Assembly: GCF_017810075.1 (NCBI RefSeq)
Contig: NZ_JADNYK010000004.1
Location: forward strand, 248,001 to 312,000
Length of the DNA: 64,000 nt
Source of the DNA: Pseudozobellia sp. WGM2
GTDB taxonomy: Bacteria > Bacteroidota > Bacteroidia > Flavobacteriales > Flavobacteriaceae
Direction of reading: 5' to 3'
The notes under the pieces are model-generated. The model ran no database searches, was not told where the DNA came from, and saw nothing but the letters and a program-made list of their open reading frames with translations. This document shows positions 54,545 to 63,685 of this stretch, piece after piece (position 1 is the stretch's first letter; each line of letters begins with the position of its first letter). Both the position numbers and the translations under genes were made by a program.

Positions 54545-57500
54545 TTAAAATTCAAGACTTAGGCCCAAAGAGTAATTTTGCGTTAAAGGGGTCGTGAGAC
54601 CAGTAAAACCGTAAATATTGCTTCCTGCACTAAACTGGTTGCTCTCTGGATCAAAACCGTCAAATGGAGTCCAAAGAATAATATTGTTGGCATTCACGTT
54701 TACCGCTAATTTGGTTACACCGATGCGGTCTAAAAACTTTTTTGGTAAATCGTACGAAAGGGCTACTGTTCTTAATTTAACCCAAGAACCATCTTGTAAT
54801 AGCACTTCAGAAGCAGCATTATACACCGATGCACTTCTATAAAAATTATCCGCAGTAATAATCGTTTCTGTCGTATTCGGTACGAACCCATTAGATCCAT
54901 CTGACATTACCCCTTCTAGAACCTTTGGCATATCTCTAAATTCGGTTATTGCGAGATTACCGTTTCTGATAGAGTTTCTTAATCCTCTGTCATATAAATC
55001 TCCCCCTGCCTTATATTCTACAAGAAAATTAAGTCCTACATTCTTATACTTAAAATAGTTAGACATAGATAGAACATAATCAGGGAATGCGTTACCTACC
55101 TTTACCTTTGCATTTTCACCTTCAAAATAATAGCCAGAGTTTTCAGATCCGGTAACTACCCAATTACCTTCTGCATCAACAAAACGCTGCCCGTCTGGAG
55201 CGGTCTGAAAAACCCAGCCATATAAAGTTCCCAAAGCGTCACCTACTTTGGCTTTTCCCGTTATCCAATCATCGAAAAACACAATCTCATCTAAATCCTC
55301 TGGAATTGCTGTAACTTCGCCTCCTGTGGTAGAGAAATTAACTATAGACTCCCAATTGAAGTTGTCTTGCTTAACAATTTTTGCACTTAATAAAAGCTCG
55401 TGACCCCAAGTTTCATAATCGCCCGCATTTCTAATTACACTTGACAGCCCTGAAGAATAAGCTGAGCCTACCGGAAAAATTTGATCTTCTACCTTGGTGT
55501 TGTAATACGAATAGTCTACTCGTATACGATTGTCCCAAAATCGTAAATCCGTACCAATTTCTAGAGTGTTGTTCCTTTCTGGAATAAGGTCTGGATCCCC
55601 AAACTGGGTACTTGCCCTAAACCCTCCTGCACCACTAAATGGAAAGTCGTTGTCTTTTATAAAATATTGACCTATTTGCCCAAAATTGGGACCTTTGCCT
55701 ACTTGGGCCCATGACCCCCTCAATTTCCCAAAAGTTAAAAAATCGCCAGCGGGGTCAATAAGATCATTAAATACATATGAAAGGCTTACCGAAGGATAAA
55801 AGAATGAGCGGTTTTGTGAAGGCATTACAGATATCCAATCATTGCGACCTGTTACCGATAAGAACAAAACATCTTTGTATTCAAATCTCAAATCACCAAA
55901 AACCCCGATGTTTCTCAATTGGGTAACGGTTTTATCTCCAAAAAGATTTGTGGTATTACTTATTTCCCTAATATCAGGTATATTGAGGCCTTCCCCTCTA
56001 ATATACGCATAGTCTGTCTTAGTATCAGACAATTGATGTCCTGCAGTCAATGTAGTTGAAAAATCATCTGAAAAGTCTTTTGTAAAAGTAGCCAATAGGT
56101 TAGATTCAATTCCAGTGAAGTTGATGTTCTCATTTACCAAAAAACCACCAACCTGAGAACCAGCATCAACATCAGGCGGTACAAAACGATTACGTAGGTC
56201 TGAATAATTATCTACTTGTACAGCGTAGGAAATATTGGCCCATTCTGCTGGTTTCCAGTTCAAGGTTATATTACCGACCCAACGGTTAACATTATCCTCC
56301 AAATTGCTCATTTCAGCAAGATATCTAGGGTTATCAGCGATTCCGTCTGAATAATTTTTCTCTGTTCCGTCGGGCAACAAATAATCGTTTATATCAAAGG
56401 TGGCCGCCCAATAAGAGAGAGAGCTATAAATCGACTTATCACCACCAGTACCCCTACTGCCACCAGAGTTAGTGTATGAAATGGATGAATTAATATTAAA
56501 TTGGTCATTTACTTTATAACCTCCCTTAAATCTAAAATTTATTTTGTCATATGATGTGTTCGGTTCTATACCCTCATCGCTACTTCTTCCCGCAGATAAA
56601 TAGTAATCTAATTTTTCTGTTGCTCCACTTAAGTTAAAATTAACTTGAGTATTTACTCCTGTTCTAAAAAAATCGTAGGGGCTGTAGAACCTATCATTAC
56701 TCAAATCTATAACGGTACCATCTTCTAAGGTAAAAGAATCATCGGTGTACGGTACACCCCATGCATAAAATGAAAAACCAGCGTAATAGTTGTAGCCATT
56801 GGGCTGGCTAGGGTCTTCAACTGCTGGAATTCTAGTAGTTCTATGGCCCTCACGGTAGGTGGTTTGCAAAGTAGGTGTTTTGGTGACTTCTCTAACCGTA
56901 GTCGAGGCCGTAACACCTACTCGAACTTTACCTTGTTTTCCTTTTTTAGTAGTAATTACTATGGCTCCATTAGATGCCCTAATACCATATAAGGATGTAG
57001 CGGCTGCACCTTTTAAGACGTTAAAGCTTGCAATGTCTTCAGGGTTTATATCTCCGGCCCTATTAGAAAAGGCAAATTGCTCTGAGCTACCTGTAGCATT
57101 CGAACCGGCACTAGGCAATACATTACCCGCGAAAGTATCGTTATTCAGAGCTATACCATCAACTATTATCAAAGGTTGATTATCACGACCTGGGTTAACA
57201 GAGGTTACACCACGAATTAAAATGTCTACACCGCCACCTGCCGAGCCAGACGTTCGATTAATTTGTACACCAGCGACCCTACCTTGTAAAGATTCTAATG
57301 GGTTTACCTGACCAGCCAAATTCAATTCATCGGCATCTACCTTTTGAACTGCATAACCCAAAGTTTTTGTCTCTTTTTCAAGACCGAATGCAGTAACCAC
57401 TACCTCATCTAATTGTGCCGAATCCTCTTCTAAACGAACATCGATGGTACTGCTACTTCCTATTGTTATTTGCTGTGATAACATTCCTAAATAGGAAAAA

Positions 57501-57697
57501 ATCAAAACATCACCTGAACTCGCTTCTATCGAATAATCGCCATCAAAATTAGTCGTTGTGCCCCTACTGGTTCCGGAAACGACAATCGATGCCCCGGGTA
57601 AGGGCTCGCCGGTGTTATCTGAGACTTTTCCTGAAATGGCCTGGCCGAATGACACCGTAGTGCATAAGACTAGTAACACGAAAGTTATTTTCTTCAT
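54545..57697 (-). CDS. SusC/RagA-type TonB-linked outer membrane transporter
   Basis: 1050 residues with signal peptide (MKKITFVLLVLCTTVSFGQA), carboxypeptidase-like domain (about 22-105; ISGKVSDNTGEPLPGASIVV), plug (DEVVVTAFGLEKETKTLGYA and LKGAAATSLYGIRASNGAIV) and a barrel ending in QNYSLGLSLEF. With the SusD-like partner downstream it forms a complete importer. The family name SusC does not fix the substrate; next to a dipeptide epimerase, peptides are an option (inference). Confidence 0.94.
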   Translation of the reverse strand: MKKITFVLLVLCTTVSFGQAISGKVSDNTGEPLPGASIVVSGTSRGTTTNFDGDYSIEASSGDVLIFSYLGMLSQQITIGSSSTIDVRLEEDSAQLDEVVVTAFGLEKETKTLGYAVQKVDADELNLAGQVNPLESLQGRVAGVQINRTSGSAGGGVDILIRGVTSVNPGRDNQPLIIVDGIALNNDTFAGNVLPSAGSNATGSSEQFAFSNRAGDINPEDIASFNVLKGAAATSLYGIRASNGAIVITTKKGKQGKVRVGVTASTTVREVTKTPTLQTTYREGHRTTRIPAVEDPSQPNGYNYYAGFSFYAWGVPYTDDSFTLEDGTVIDLSNDRFYSPYDFFRTGVNTQVNFNLSGATEKLDYYLSAGRSSDEGIEPNTSYDKINFRFKGGYKVNDQFNINSSISYTNSGGSRGTGGDKSIYSSLSYWAATFDINDYLLPDGTEKNYSDGIADNPRYLAEMSNLEDNVNRWVGNITLNWKPAEWANISYAVQVDNYSDLRNRFVPPDVDAGSQVGGFLVNENINFTGIESNLLATFTKDFSDDFSTTLTAGHQLSDTKTDYAYIRGEGLNIPDIREISNTTNLFGDKTVTQLRNIGVFGDLRFEYKDVLFLSVTGRNDWISVMPSQNRSFFYPSVSLSYVFNDLIDPAGDFLTFGKLRGSWAQVGKGPNFGQIGQYFIKDNDFPFSGAGGFRASTQFGDPDLIPERNNTLEIGTDLRFWDNRIRVDYSYYNTKVEDQIFPVGSAYSSGLSSVIRNAGDYETWGHELLLSAKIVKQDNFNWESIVNFSTTGGEVTAIPEDLDEIVFFDDWITGKAKVGDALGTLYGWVFQTAPDGQRFVDAEGNWVVTGSENSGYYFEGENAKVKVGNAFPDYVLSMSNYFKYKNVGLNFLVEYKAGGDLYDRGLRNSIRNGNLAITEFRDMPKVLEGVMSDGSNGFVPNTTETIITADNFYRSASVYNAASEVLLQDGSWVKLRTVALSYDLPKKFLDRIGVTKLAVNVNANNIILWTPFDGFDPESNQFSAGSNIYGFTGLTTPLTQNYSLGLSLEF

Positions 57698-57966
57698 ATT
57701 ATTTAAGTTAATTAGTTTAACATAAAAATAACAAATACTTACATACGGTATATCCTCATCTGTAGAAATAGCGAATTCCCAAAATAGAATACATCAAATT
57801 ATATTATGATGACAATCTGAAAAATCAAATTGAAAAATCATGAATAGCAAGGTATTCTTTCGAAAAGATAAAATCACAATTAATGCATGAAAATATTCAC
57901 AAATTTGTAAAAATAATCGTATCTTATTAAAGTAAAATGATTATCAATCCTCTAAAACACTTGATT

Positions 57967-58416
57967 ATGAAAAAACTATTCGGATTGGTTTTCTTGATGT
58001 TATTCTTGGTCTCTGCCACGATATATACATCTTCAAAACCTCAAAAGGCTGCTTCACTTGAGGGCACTTGGGAACTTATGAACCGTTACAATTGGGAAGA
58101 TGGCAATGTCTCTGATACCATACCCAACACCAACGGATATCAACAAGTAAAAATTTATAGTAAGGGTAAGGTCATGTGGACTCGGTATTCACCTGACGAC
58201 TCTAATGAGTGGTTCGGGTATGGCTCTTATACTACTACCGACGACGACCATTTAGAAGAGCGCCTAGAATACGGATCTAAAGTTATGATGAGCATTCAAG
58301 ACACCATCGAAGTATTTAGGTTCGAGTTGCAGCTTGACAAAAATACCTATAGCCAAATCTCGGTAGACCAAGATGGCAATCGAACTTTTTCAGAAAATTA
58401 CAGACGTATTGACTAA
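57967..58416 (+). CDS. small secreted lipocalin-like protein
   Basis: 149 residues from the ATG at 57967, which starts a clean signal peptide (KKLFGLVFLMLFLVSATIYT); the ATG at 57937 would add ten residues. After it comes SLEGTWELMNRYNWEDG, KIYSKGKVMWTRYSPDDSNE and WFGYGSYTTTDDDHLEERL: alternating strands as in lipocalin-like beta barrels. I cannot assign a family with confidence. Single gene closed by a strong terminator. Confidence 0.7.
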   Translation: MKKLFGLVFLMLFLVSATIYTSSKPQKAASLEGTWELMNRYNWEDGNVSDTIPNTNGYQQVKIYSKGKVMWTRYSPDDSNEWFGYGSYTTTDDDHLEERLEYGSKVMMSIQDTIEVFRFELQLDKNTYSQISVDQDGNRTFSENYRRID

Positions 58417-58426
58417 AGGCAAATAA

Positions 58427-58458
58427 AAAATCCGGTGATACCTGTATCACCGGATTTT
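58427..58458. terminator. strong bidirectional terminator before trxB
   Basis: A 14-base perfect stem, aaaatccggtgata/tatcaccggatttt, with loop cctg and T run. It separates two convergent genes. Confidence 0.92.
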
Positions 58459-58480
58459 CTGAAATTCAAAAATTACTTAA

Positions 58481-59446
58481 TTAAACTACCGCCTTTTCGG
58501 TCTCAACGGTGGCCAAATACCTCTCGGCATCTAAAGCTGCCATACAACCGGTACCGGCAGCGGTTACTGCTTGACGGTACTCTTTGTCTTGCGCATCTCC
58601 ACTAGCAAAGACTCCTGGTTTATTAGTCTTGGTAGATTTTCCCTTAGTTATGATATAACCGGTCTCATCCATATCTAATTGACCTTTAAAAATATCGGTA
58701 TTCGGTTTATGGCCGATAGCAATAAAAAGTCCGGTGATAGCAATATCTTCTTTTTCGCCTGTTTGATTATTCACCATACGAAGACCTTCGACAACTTGAT
58801 CACCTAGAACCTCATCTACCTCTGTATTATATCTAATTTCAATATTATCCAAACTGGTGACTCGGTGCTGCATAGCCTTTGAAGCCCTCATATAATCTTT
58901 ACGAACCAGCATGGTAACCTTATTGCAAATATTAGCTAGGTATGAAGCTTCTTCGGCGGCCGTATCTCCCGCTCCGACAATAGCCACATCTTGACCTTTA
59001 TAAAAGAAACCATCACAGACCGCACAGGCTGAAACTCCGCCCCCCCTTAAACGTTGCTCGCTAGGTATATTCAAATATTTTGCTGAAGCTCCTGTAGAAA
59101 TAATTACGGTTTCTGCCTCAATAACTTTACTATCGTCTATTGTTAATTTATGAATACCCCCGATCTCATCGCTAAGTTCTGCAGAGGTTACCATACCAAT
59201 TCTAACTTCTGTGCCAAAACGCTCAGCTTGTTGCTGAAGTTGAACCATCATGGTCGGCCCATCAATACCCTCAGGATATCCTGGAAAGTTGTCTACCTCG
59301 GTGGTAGTTGTCAACTGCCCCCCTGGTTCCATTCCGGTATAAAGCAAGGGTTTCAAGTCTGCTCGTGAAGCATAAATTGCAGCTGTGTAGCCTGCAGGTC
59401 CTGACCCTACAATCAACGTTTTAACTCTTTCTATCTTCTCTGCCAT
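58481..59446 (-). CDS. trxB: thioredoxin-disulfide reductase
   Basis: 321 residues: FAD site GSGPAGYTAAIYASRA, redox pair C141/C144 in CAVCDGFFYK, and NADPH site VGAGDTAAEEASYL. Uses NADPH to reduce thioredoxin in the cytoplasm. Single gene with its own promoter (59478-59512) and terminator. Confidence 0.96.
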   Translation of the reverse strand: MAEKIERVKTLIVGSGPAGYTAAIYASRADLKPLLYTGMEPGGQLTTTTEVDNFPGYPEGIDGPTMMVQLQQQAERFGTEVRIGMVTSAELSDEIGGIHKLTIDDSKVIEAETVIISTGASAKYLNIPSEQRLRGGGVSACAVCDGFFYKGQDVAIVGAGDTAAEEASYLANICNKVTMLVRKDYMRASKAMQHRVTSLDNIEIRYNTEVDEVLGDQVVEGLRMVNNQTGEKEDIAITGLFIAIGHKPNTDIFKGQLDMDETGYIITKGKSTKTNKPGVFASGDAQDKEYRQAVTAAGTGCMAALDAERYLATVETEKAVV

Positions 59447-59477
59447 AATCGAATACTCATTTAAAATAATTAAAAAA

Positions 59478-59512
59478 CAAATGTAACTTTTTTGAAAAAA
59501 GCATCAGTCAAA
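59478..59512 (-). promoter_or_regulatory. candidate promoter of trxB
   Basis: On the minus strand TTTG (59509-59512), a 23-base spacer and TACATTTG (59478-59485), a perfect TAnnTTTG, about 30 bases before the start codon. Confidence 0.6.
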
Positions 59513-59704
59513 AATCATAAAAAGTTATAGCCCTTAGTCGATACATAAACCATATGCTTACAATAAATAGCGTGCCTTTGTAGGTGAGTTTTCGTAACCC
59601 ACTCGTAGCTTTATAAGAATGGAAATAAATCATAAAAATATGTTAAAATAAAACTCTTGATGTACGTTTTCGTATGTACTAAGTGAACCACCAATTACAC
59701 TATT

Positions 59705-60400
59705 ATGAACACTGAAAAAGTACGAACGGCAATTATCGATGCCTCTGACAGCCATAGGCGTAATCTTGCGAACTTGGTAGAAAATAATTCTAATTTACTT
59801 TTAACTGCTTGTTACAGAAATGCCATTCAGGCCAAGAAAGAAAAGGTTGAATTAAAATCAAGTCTTATTTTTTTGGATGTTGAGATGCCGTTAATAACCG
59901 GATTCGATCTTTTAGAATCTTTCGAAGAGAGACCTGAAGTTGTACTTTTAAGCGACAAACCCGATTATGCTCTTAAAGCTTTTGAATACAACGTTACCGA
60001 TTACCTTTTAAAACCACTCGAAATGAAACGTTTTGAGATAGCGGTACAAAAGTCGTTGAATAACATAAAATTACAATTAGATTCAAAGGCTCATGACCAC
60101 TTTTTTGTAAAAAGTAACTTCAGAAAAGTCAAAATCAATTATTGCGATATAAAATGGATAGAGGCTCTTGGCGACTATATTAAACTAGTAACCAAAAAAT
60201 CTAACCATGTAGTATTAAGCTCTATGAAAGCTTTTGAAAAACAATTACCTACCGAACAATTTGTGAGAATTCATAAATCATATATTATTAATCTAAATAG
60301 AGTAGAAAAGCTTAACCATTCGATTGTTGAAGTAGATGGAAAGAGTATGCCCATAAGTCGAAATAGAAAGACGAACTTAATGGATGCCCTAGGCCTTTAA
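59705..60400 (+). CDS. LytTR response regulator with altered acidic pocket
   Basis: 231 residues: receiver (about 5-120) and LytTR domain (about 135-231). Phospho-acceptor D58 (FLDVEMPLITGFD), S83 and K103 (DYLLKP) are present, but the acidic pair that holds Mg2+ reads D12-A13 (IIDASDS) where the neighbouring paralogue has D12-D13. Phosphorylation may be weak or absent. The LytTR part has IKWIEALGDYIKL and HKSYIINLNRVEKL. No kinase is adjacent. Confidence 0.92.
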   Translation: MNTEKVRTAIIDASDSHRRNLANLVENNSNLLLTACYRNAIQAKKEKVELKSSLIFLDVEMPLITGFDLLESFEERPEVVLLSDKPDYALKAFEYNVTDYLLKPLEMKRFEIAVQKSLNNIKLQLDSKAHDHFFVKSNFRKVKINYCDIKWIEALGDYIKLVTKKSNHVVLSSMKAFEKQLPTEQFVRIHKSYIINLNRVEKLNHSIVEVDGKSMPISRNRKTNLMDALGL

Positions 60401-60555
60401 CCATTTTGTTTGCTTGTTCAGGACAAATTTTAAGTCTTAATAATTAAGATCTCGTTCAATACTAAATATGCAAGATTTCATATGAGGTTCTAATTCGTGC
60501 AGATTATTTTAAAAGTTTATAAACCTTTATATTTGTTATTCGAATGGCGAACCTA

Positions 60556-60574
60556 AAGTCGAAATGGTCGACTT
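60556..60574. repeat. inverted repeat between the two LytTR genes
   Basis: AAGTCGA at 60556-60562 and TCGACTT at 60568-60574 with a 5-base loop, followed by a T run seven bases on. It may be a weak terminator or an operator. Confidence 0.35.
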
Positions 60575-60647
60575 AAAACTATTTTTTCGCATTCTATCTT
60601 TCAAGGTATCAGAATTTGACATTTACTCCCCCAAATAAATAATTAAC

Positions 60648-61352
60648 ATGAGTAATTCGACTTTAAAATGCGTAGTCATAGACGATTCTAAAATGCAGCG
60701 AACAGCTGTTTCAAAACTCATAAGAGACCATAAAGATCTCTCTTTAATGGCGGATTATGAAAATGGAATCAAGGCTCAAAAAGGTCTTGTGAACCAGCAA
60801 GTAGATTTACTATTTCTTGATATAGAAATGCCGGTCATCAATGGCTTTCAATTTATGGAATCTCTTGAAGATAGACCTCAGGTAATTCTTATTACTTCTA
60901 AACCTGAGTATGCGATGCAAGCTTTTGACTACGATGTTACCGACTACCTCATGAAGCCTATAACTTCTGAACGCTTTAATAAATCGGTATTGAAAGCCTT
61001 ATTAAGAAGCAGGGGAATAACCCATGAAGAAGAAGACCACATCTATGTAAATAGCAAATTAAAGAAGATAAAGGTCTTTATAAAAGATATTCAATGGATA
61101 GAAGGGTTGGGAGATTATTTAAAAATTATCACCGATAGCGAAACTCTTCTCGTATTAAGTACCATGAAAAGTTTTATGAATCAATTACCTGAAGATGAAT
61201 TTTTACGTATTCATAAATCTTATATCATAAACTTGAATAGAGTAGAAAGATATAATAGTCAGCATGTAGAGTTATGTGGCAATCAAATACCTTTAAGTAG
61301 ACATAAAAAAGCTGCACTTGAAGAAGCCTTGCTCAATGCTTCGGTAAATTAA
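60648..61352 (+). CDS. LytTR response regulator
   Basis: 234 residues, paralogue of the gene 247 bases upstream and aligned to it without gaps over at least the first 65 residues. The receiver is complete here: D12/D13 (VVIDDSKMQR), D58 (FLDIEMPVINGFQ), T/S in ITSKPEYAMQAF and K in DYLMKP. LytTR domain: IQWIEGLGDYLKIITD, FLRIHKSYIINLNRVERY. No partner kinase is encoded nearby, so both regulators probably answer a kinase elsewhere. Confidence 0.94.
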   Translation: MSNSTLKCVVIDDSKMQRTAVSKLIRDHKDLSLMADYENGIKAQKGLVNQQVDLLFLDIEMPVINGFQFMESLEDRPQVILITSKPEYAMQAFDYDVTDYLMKPITSERFNKSVLKALLRSRGITHEEEDHIYVNSKLKKIKVFIKDIQWIEGLGDYLKIITDSETLLVLSTMKSFMNQLPEDEFLRIHKSYIINLNRVERYNSQHVELCGNQIPLSRHKKAALEEALLNASVN

Positions 61353-61354
61353 AG

Positions 61355-62500
61355 TTAGTTTGAGCTAATTAATGATATGGCCGTTGTTCCTCCGCTAGGT
61401 TCTACTTTAAAAGGTTCTAAGTCAATATTAAATTTTTCTTTATAAGCCTTGGCCGCACTTTCTACAAAGTCGGAAACGGCATCGGCATGAACAATGTTCA
61501 ATGTACAGCCACCAAAACCTCCTCCTGTTTGGCGAGCTCCTAGAACGGTGTGGAAAGATTTAGAAAAATTCACTAGAAAATCAGATTCAGGGCAACTTAC
61601 TTCATACAATTTACTTATACCTTCATGAGCATCGTAAAGTAGGTCTCCCACTTTTTTGTGATCTTTTAGTCTAAGTGCATCTGCCATTTGAAGCACTCTT
61701 TGGTTTTCCGAAACTATAAAAGAACATCTATTGAAGACCTTTTGTGAAAGGTCGTTCTTACAATCTACAAGCATCTCTTGAGTCACCTCTCTCAAAGAAT
61801 TAACTTTTGGGTATTTATTTTTGATTATAGACACCCCTTGTTCACATTCTTGTTTACGTACATTATACTCACTAGTCGCCAAATTATGCGACACCTTGGT
61901 ATTCAACAAAATTATTTTATATGGATTTAGGTCTATAGGAATGTAATTACTTTCCAAACTTAAGCAATCCAACAAGATAACATGACCAGCTCGACTCATC
62001 ACCGAAGCATATTGGTCCATAATTCCGCATTGGGTGCCGGCATAGGTATGTTCTGCAGTTTGAGAAAGTTGTACAATATCCAATTTAGATAAGCCCAAAT
62101 CAAACAATTCGTTCAATCCATATGCCAAACCACATTCTAAAGCAGCAGAAGAACTTAAACCAGAACCTGTGGGCAAATTACTTTCTAATATGCAGTCAAA
62201 ACCCTTAAGCTTATCGCTTCGCTTCAAAATCTCGTTTATTACTCCTAATATATAATTCTGCCATTCAACATTACTTCTTGCAATTCTATTTAAATTTAGC
62301 TCAAACCCAGTGTCAAATGTTTTACTGTATACGTTGCAAGTATCTTTTGAACCATTCTTTTGCAATTCGAAGGTGATGTTTTTTTCGATTGCCGTGGGCA
62401 ACACGTAGCCCATATTGTAATCGGTATGCTCACCTATAAGGTTAATTCTACCTGGGGAAACGACTTTTAATTCGGATGTAAAATCCTTAATAAACTGCAT
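61355..62500 (-). CDS. galK: galactokinase
   Basis: 381 residues. GHMP kinase motifs: GRINLIGEHTDYNMGYVLP (galactokinase signature), LPTGSGLSSSAALECGLAYG (ATP site) and GARQTGGGFGGCTLNIV. It makes galactose 1-phosphate, the first step of the Leloir pathway. The two neighbours upstream are an FGE and a sulfatase, which suggests the galactose comes from sulfated galactan. Confidence 0.95.
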   Translation of the reverse strand: MQFIKDFTSELKVVSPGRINLIGEHTDYNMGYVLPTAIEKNITFELQKNGSKDTCNVYSKTFDTGFELNLNRIARSNVEWQNYILGVINEILKRSDKLKGFDCILESNLPTGSGLSSSAALECGLAYGLNELFDLGLSKLDIVQLSQTAEHTYAGTQCGIMDQYASVMSRAGHVILLDCLSLESNYIPIDLNPYKIILLNTKVSHNLATSEYNVRKQECEQGVSIIKNKYPKVNSLREVTQEMLVDCKNDLSQKVFNRCSFIVSENQRVLQMADALRLKDHKKVGDLLYDAHEGISKLYEVSCPESDFLVNFSKSFHTVLGARQTGGGFGGCTLNIVHADAVSDFVESAAKAYKEKFNIDLEPFKVEPSGGTTAISLISSN

Positions 62501-62509
62501 ACTAATTTT

Positions 62510-63655
62510 TTAATTGGGGGTTTCTTTGACCATATCAACCGTCGCTACGGTTCTAAAACCTAAATGCTCTAAAGAAGAATCTAAACTGGTGGCCATACGC
62601 GCCGAAACCCTATAGCTGGCGCAATAGGAAGCGTTACACAAAAAAGAGCCGCCTTTCATCACCTTTTCCCTAGCGTAGGGGTCGCGTTCATTATATGGTG
62701 AGCCTGCCCCTTGTGGATTTTTTAATATGTTATTACCTGCACTCACTTCATTATAGTATTTGGTATCGTACCAATCTGAGGTCCATTCCCAAACATTTCC
62801 TGCCATATCATAAAGTCCTAAACTATTCGGAGGATATGATTTTACGGGGGCCCGGTCTTCGTAACCATCTTTTTTGGTATTGGTTACAGGAAACTCACCT
62901 TCCCAAGTGTTGGCTTTTTTTTCTAATTCACTACCATCGTCACCCCAAAAATAAGTAGTGTTCGTATTTTCTCCCCTCGCCGCCAACTCCCATTCCGCCT
63001 CCGTTGGCAAACGTCGATTTGCCCATTCGCAATAGGCAAGCGCATCTTCATAAGCAATATGAACTACCGGGTAGTTATCTTTACCCTCAATACTACTTCC
63101 AGGACCATTCGGCTCCCTCCAATTCGCACCGATGGTCCATTTCCACCATTGTGAAAAATCGTAAAGATTTTGCACGGTACTCTCCGTTTTTTTAAAAGTT
63201 AAAGAACCGGGTTGCAAAATTGAATCATGAGGCTTTGGAGTGCCGCCCGGAAGTTGTTTTTTCATCTCTTCCCAATCGATTTCCCTTTCTGCAACCGTTG
63301 TATAACCTGAATCTTCGACAAACTTTTTGAACTCTGCATTGGTGACTTCCGTTGCATCGATAAAAAAGCCATCTATCGCTACTCTATGGGCAGGTTTCTC
63401 ATGGGCCATAGCCTGCTGATCTTGAGCTACCGCACCCTTTTCAAATACCACCCCGGGCACCCAGACCATACCATCTGGAGCTGTTAAACTATCGGGTATA
63501 TTTTCAATAACAGTTGTATCGACGACTATTTCTTCTTTCTTACTGACAACCTCAGATCGGCTCTCAGTATCGATGGTGTTCTTTTTTTGATCTTTGCAAG
63601 AAATCGTTAGTGAAATAATACCGTAGACCAGAAAAATTCGAGTGTAAATATGCAT
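62510..63655 (-). CDS. formylglycine-generating enzyme family lipoprotein
   Basis: 381 residues, with a lipobox (SLTISCKDQ), so it should sit in the envelope, not the cytoplasm. The FGE/SUMF1 domain (about 60-370) holds the copper-binding active-site cysteines C340 and C345 in GGSFLCNASYCASYR, spaced as in human FGE, unlike many SUMF1-like proteins that lost them. Other signs: NAEFKKFVEDSGYTTVAERE, RRLPTEAEWELAARG and NVWEWTSDWYD. It should convert Cys or Ser to formylglycine in sulfatases; the sulfatase gene lies directly upstream. Confidence 0.93.
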   Translation of the reverse strand: MHIYTRIFLVYGIISLTISCKDQKKNTIDTESRSEVVSKKEEIVVDTTVIENIPDSLTAPDGMVWVPGVVFEKGAVAQDQQAMAHEKPAHRVAIDGFFIDATEVTNAEFKKFVEDSGYTTVAEREIDWEEMKKQLPGGTPKPHDSILQPGSLTFKKTESTVQNLYDFSQWWKWTIGANWREPNGPGSSIEGKDNYPVVHIAYEDALAYCEWANRRLPTEAEWELAARGENTNTTYFWGDDGSELEKKANTWEGEFPVTNTKKDGYEDRAPVKSYPPNSLGLYDMAGNVWEWTSDWYDTKYYNEVSAGNNILKNPQGAGSPYNERDPYAREKVMKGGSFLCNASYCASYRVSARMATSLDSSLEHLGFRTVATVDMVKETPN

Positions 63656-63685
63656 GTAAATTTTTAAAAATTCGGAATGGTAAAT

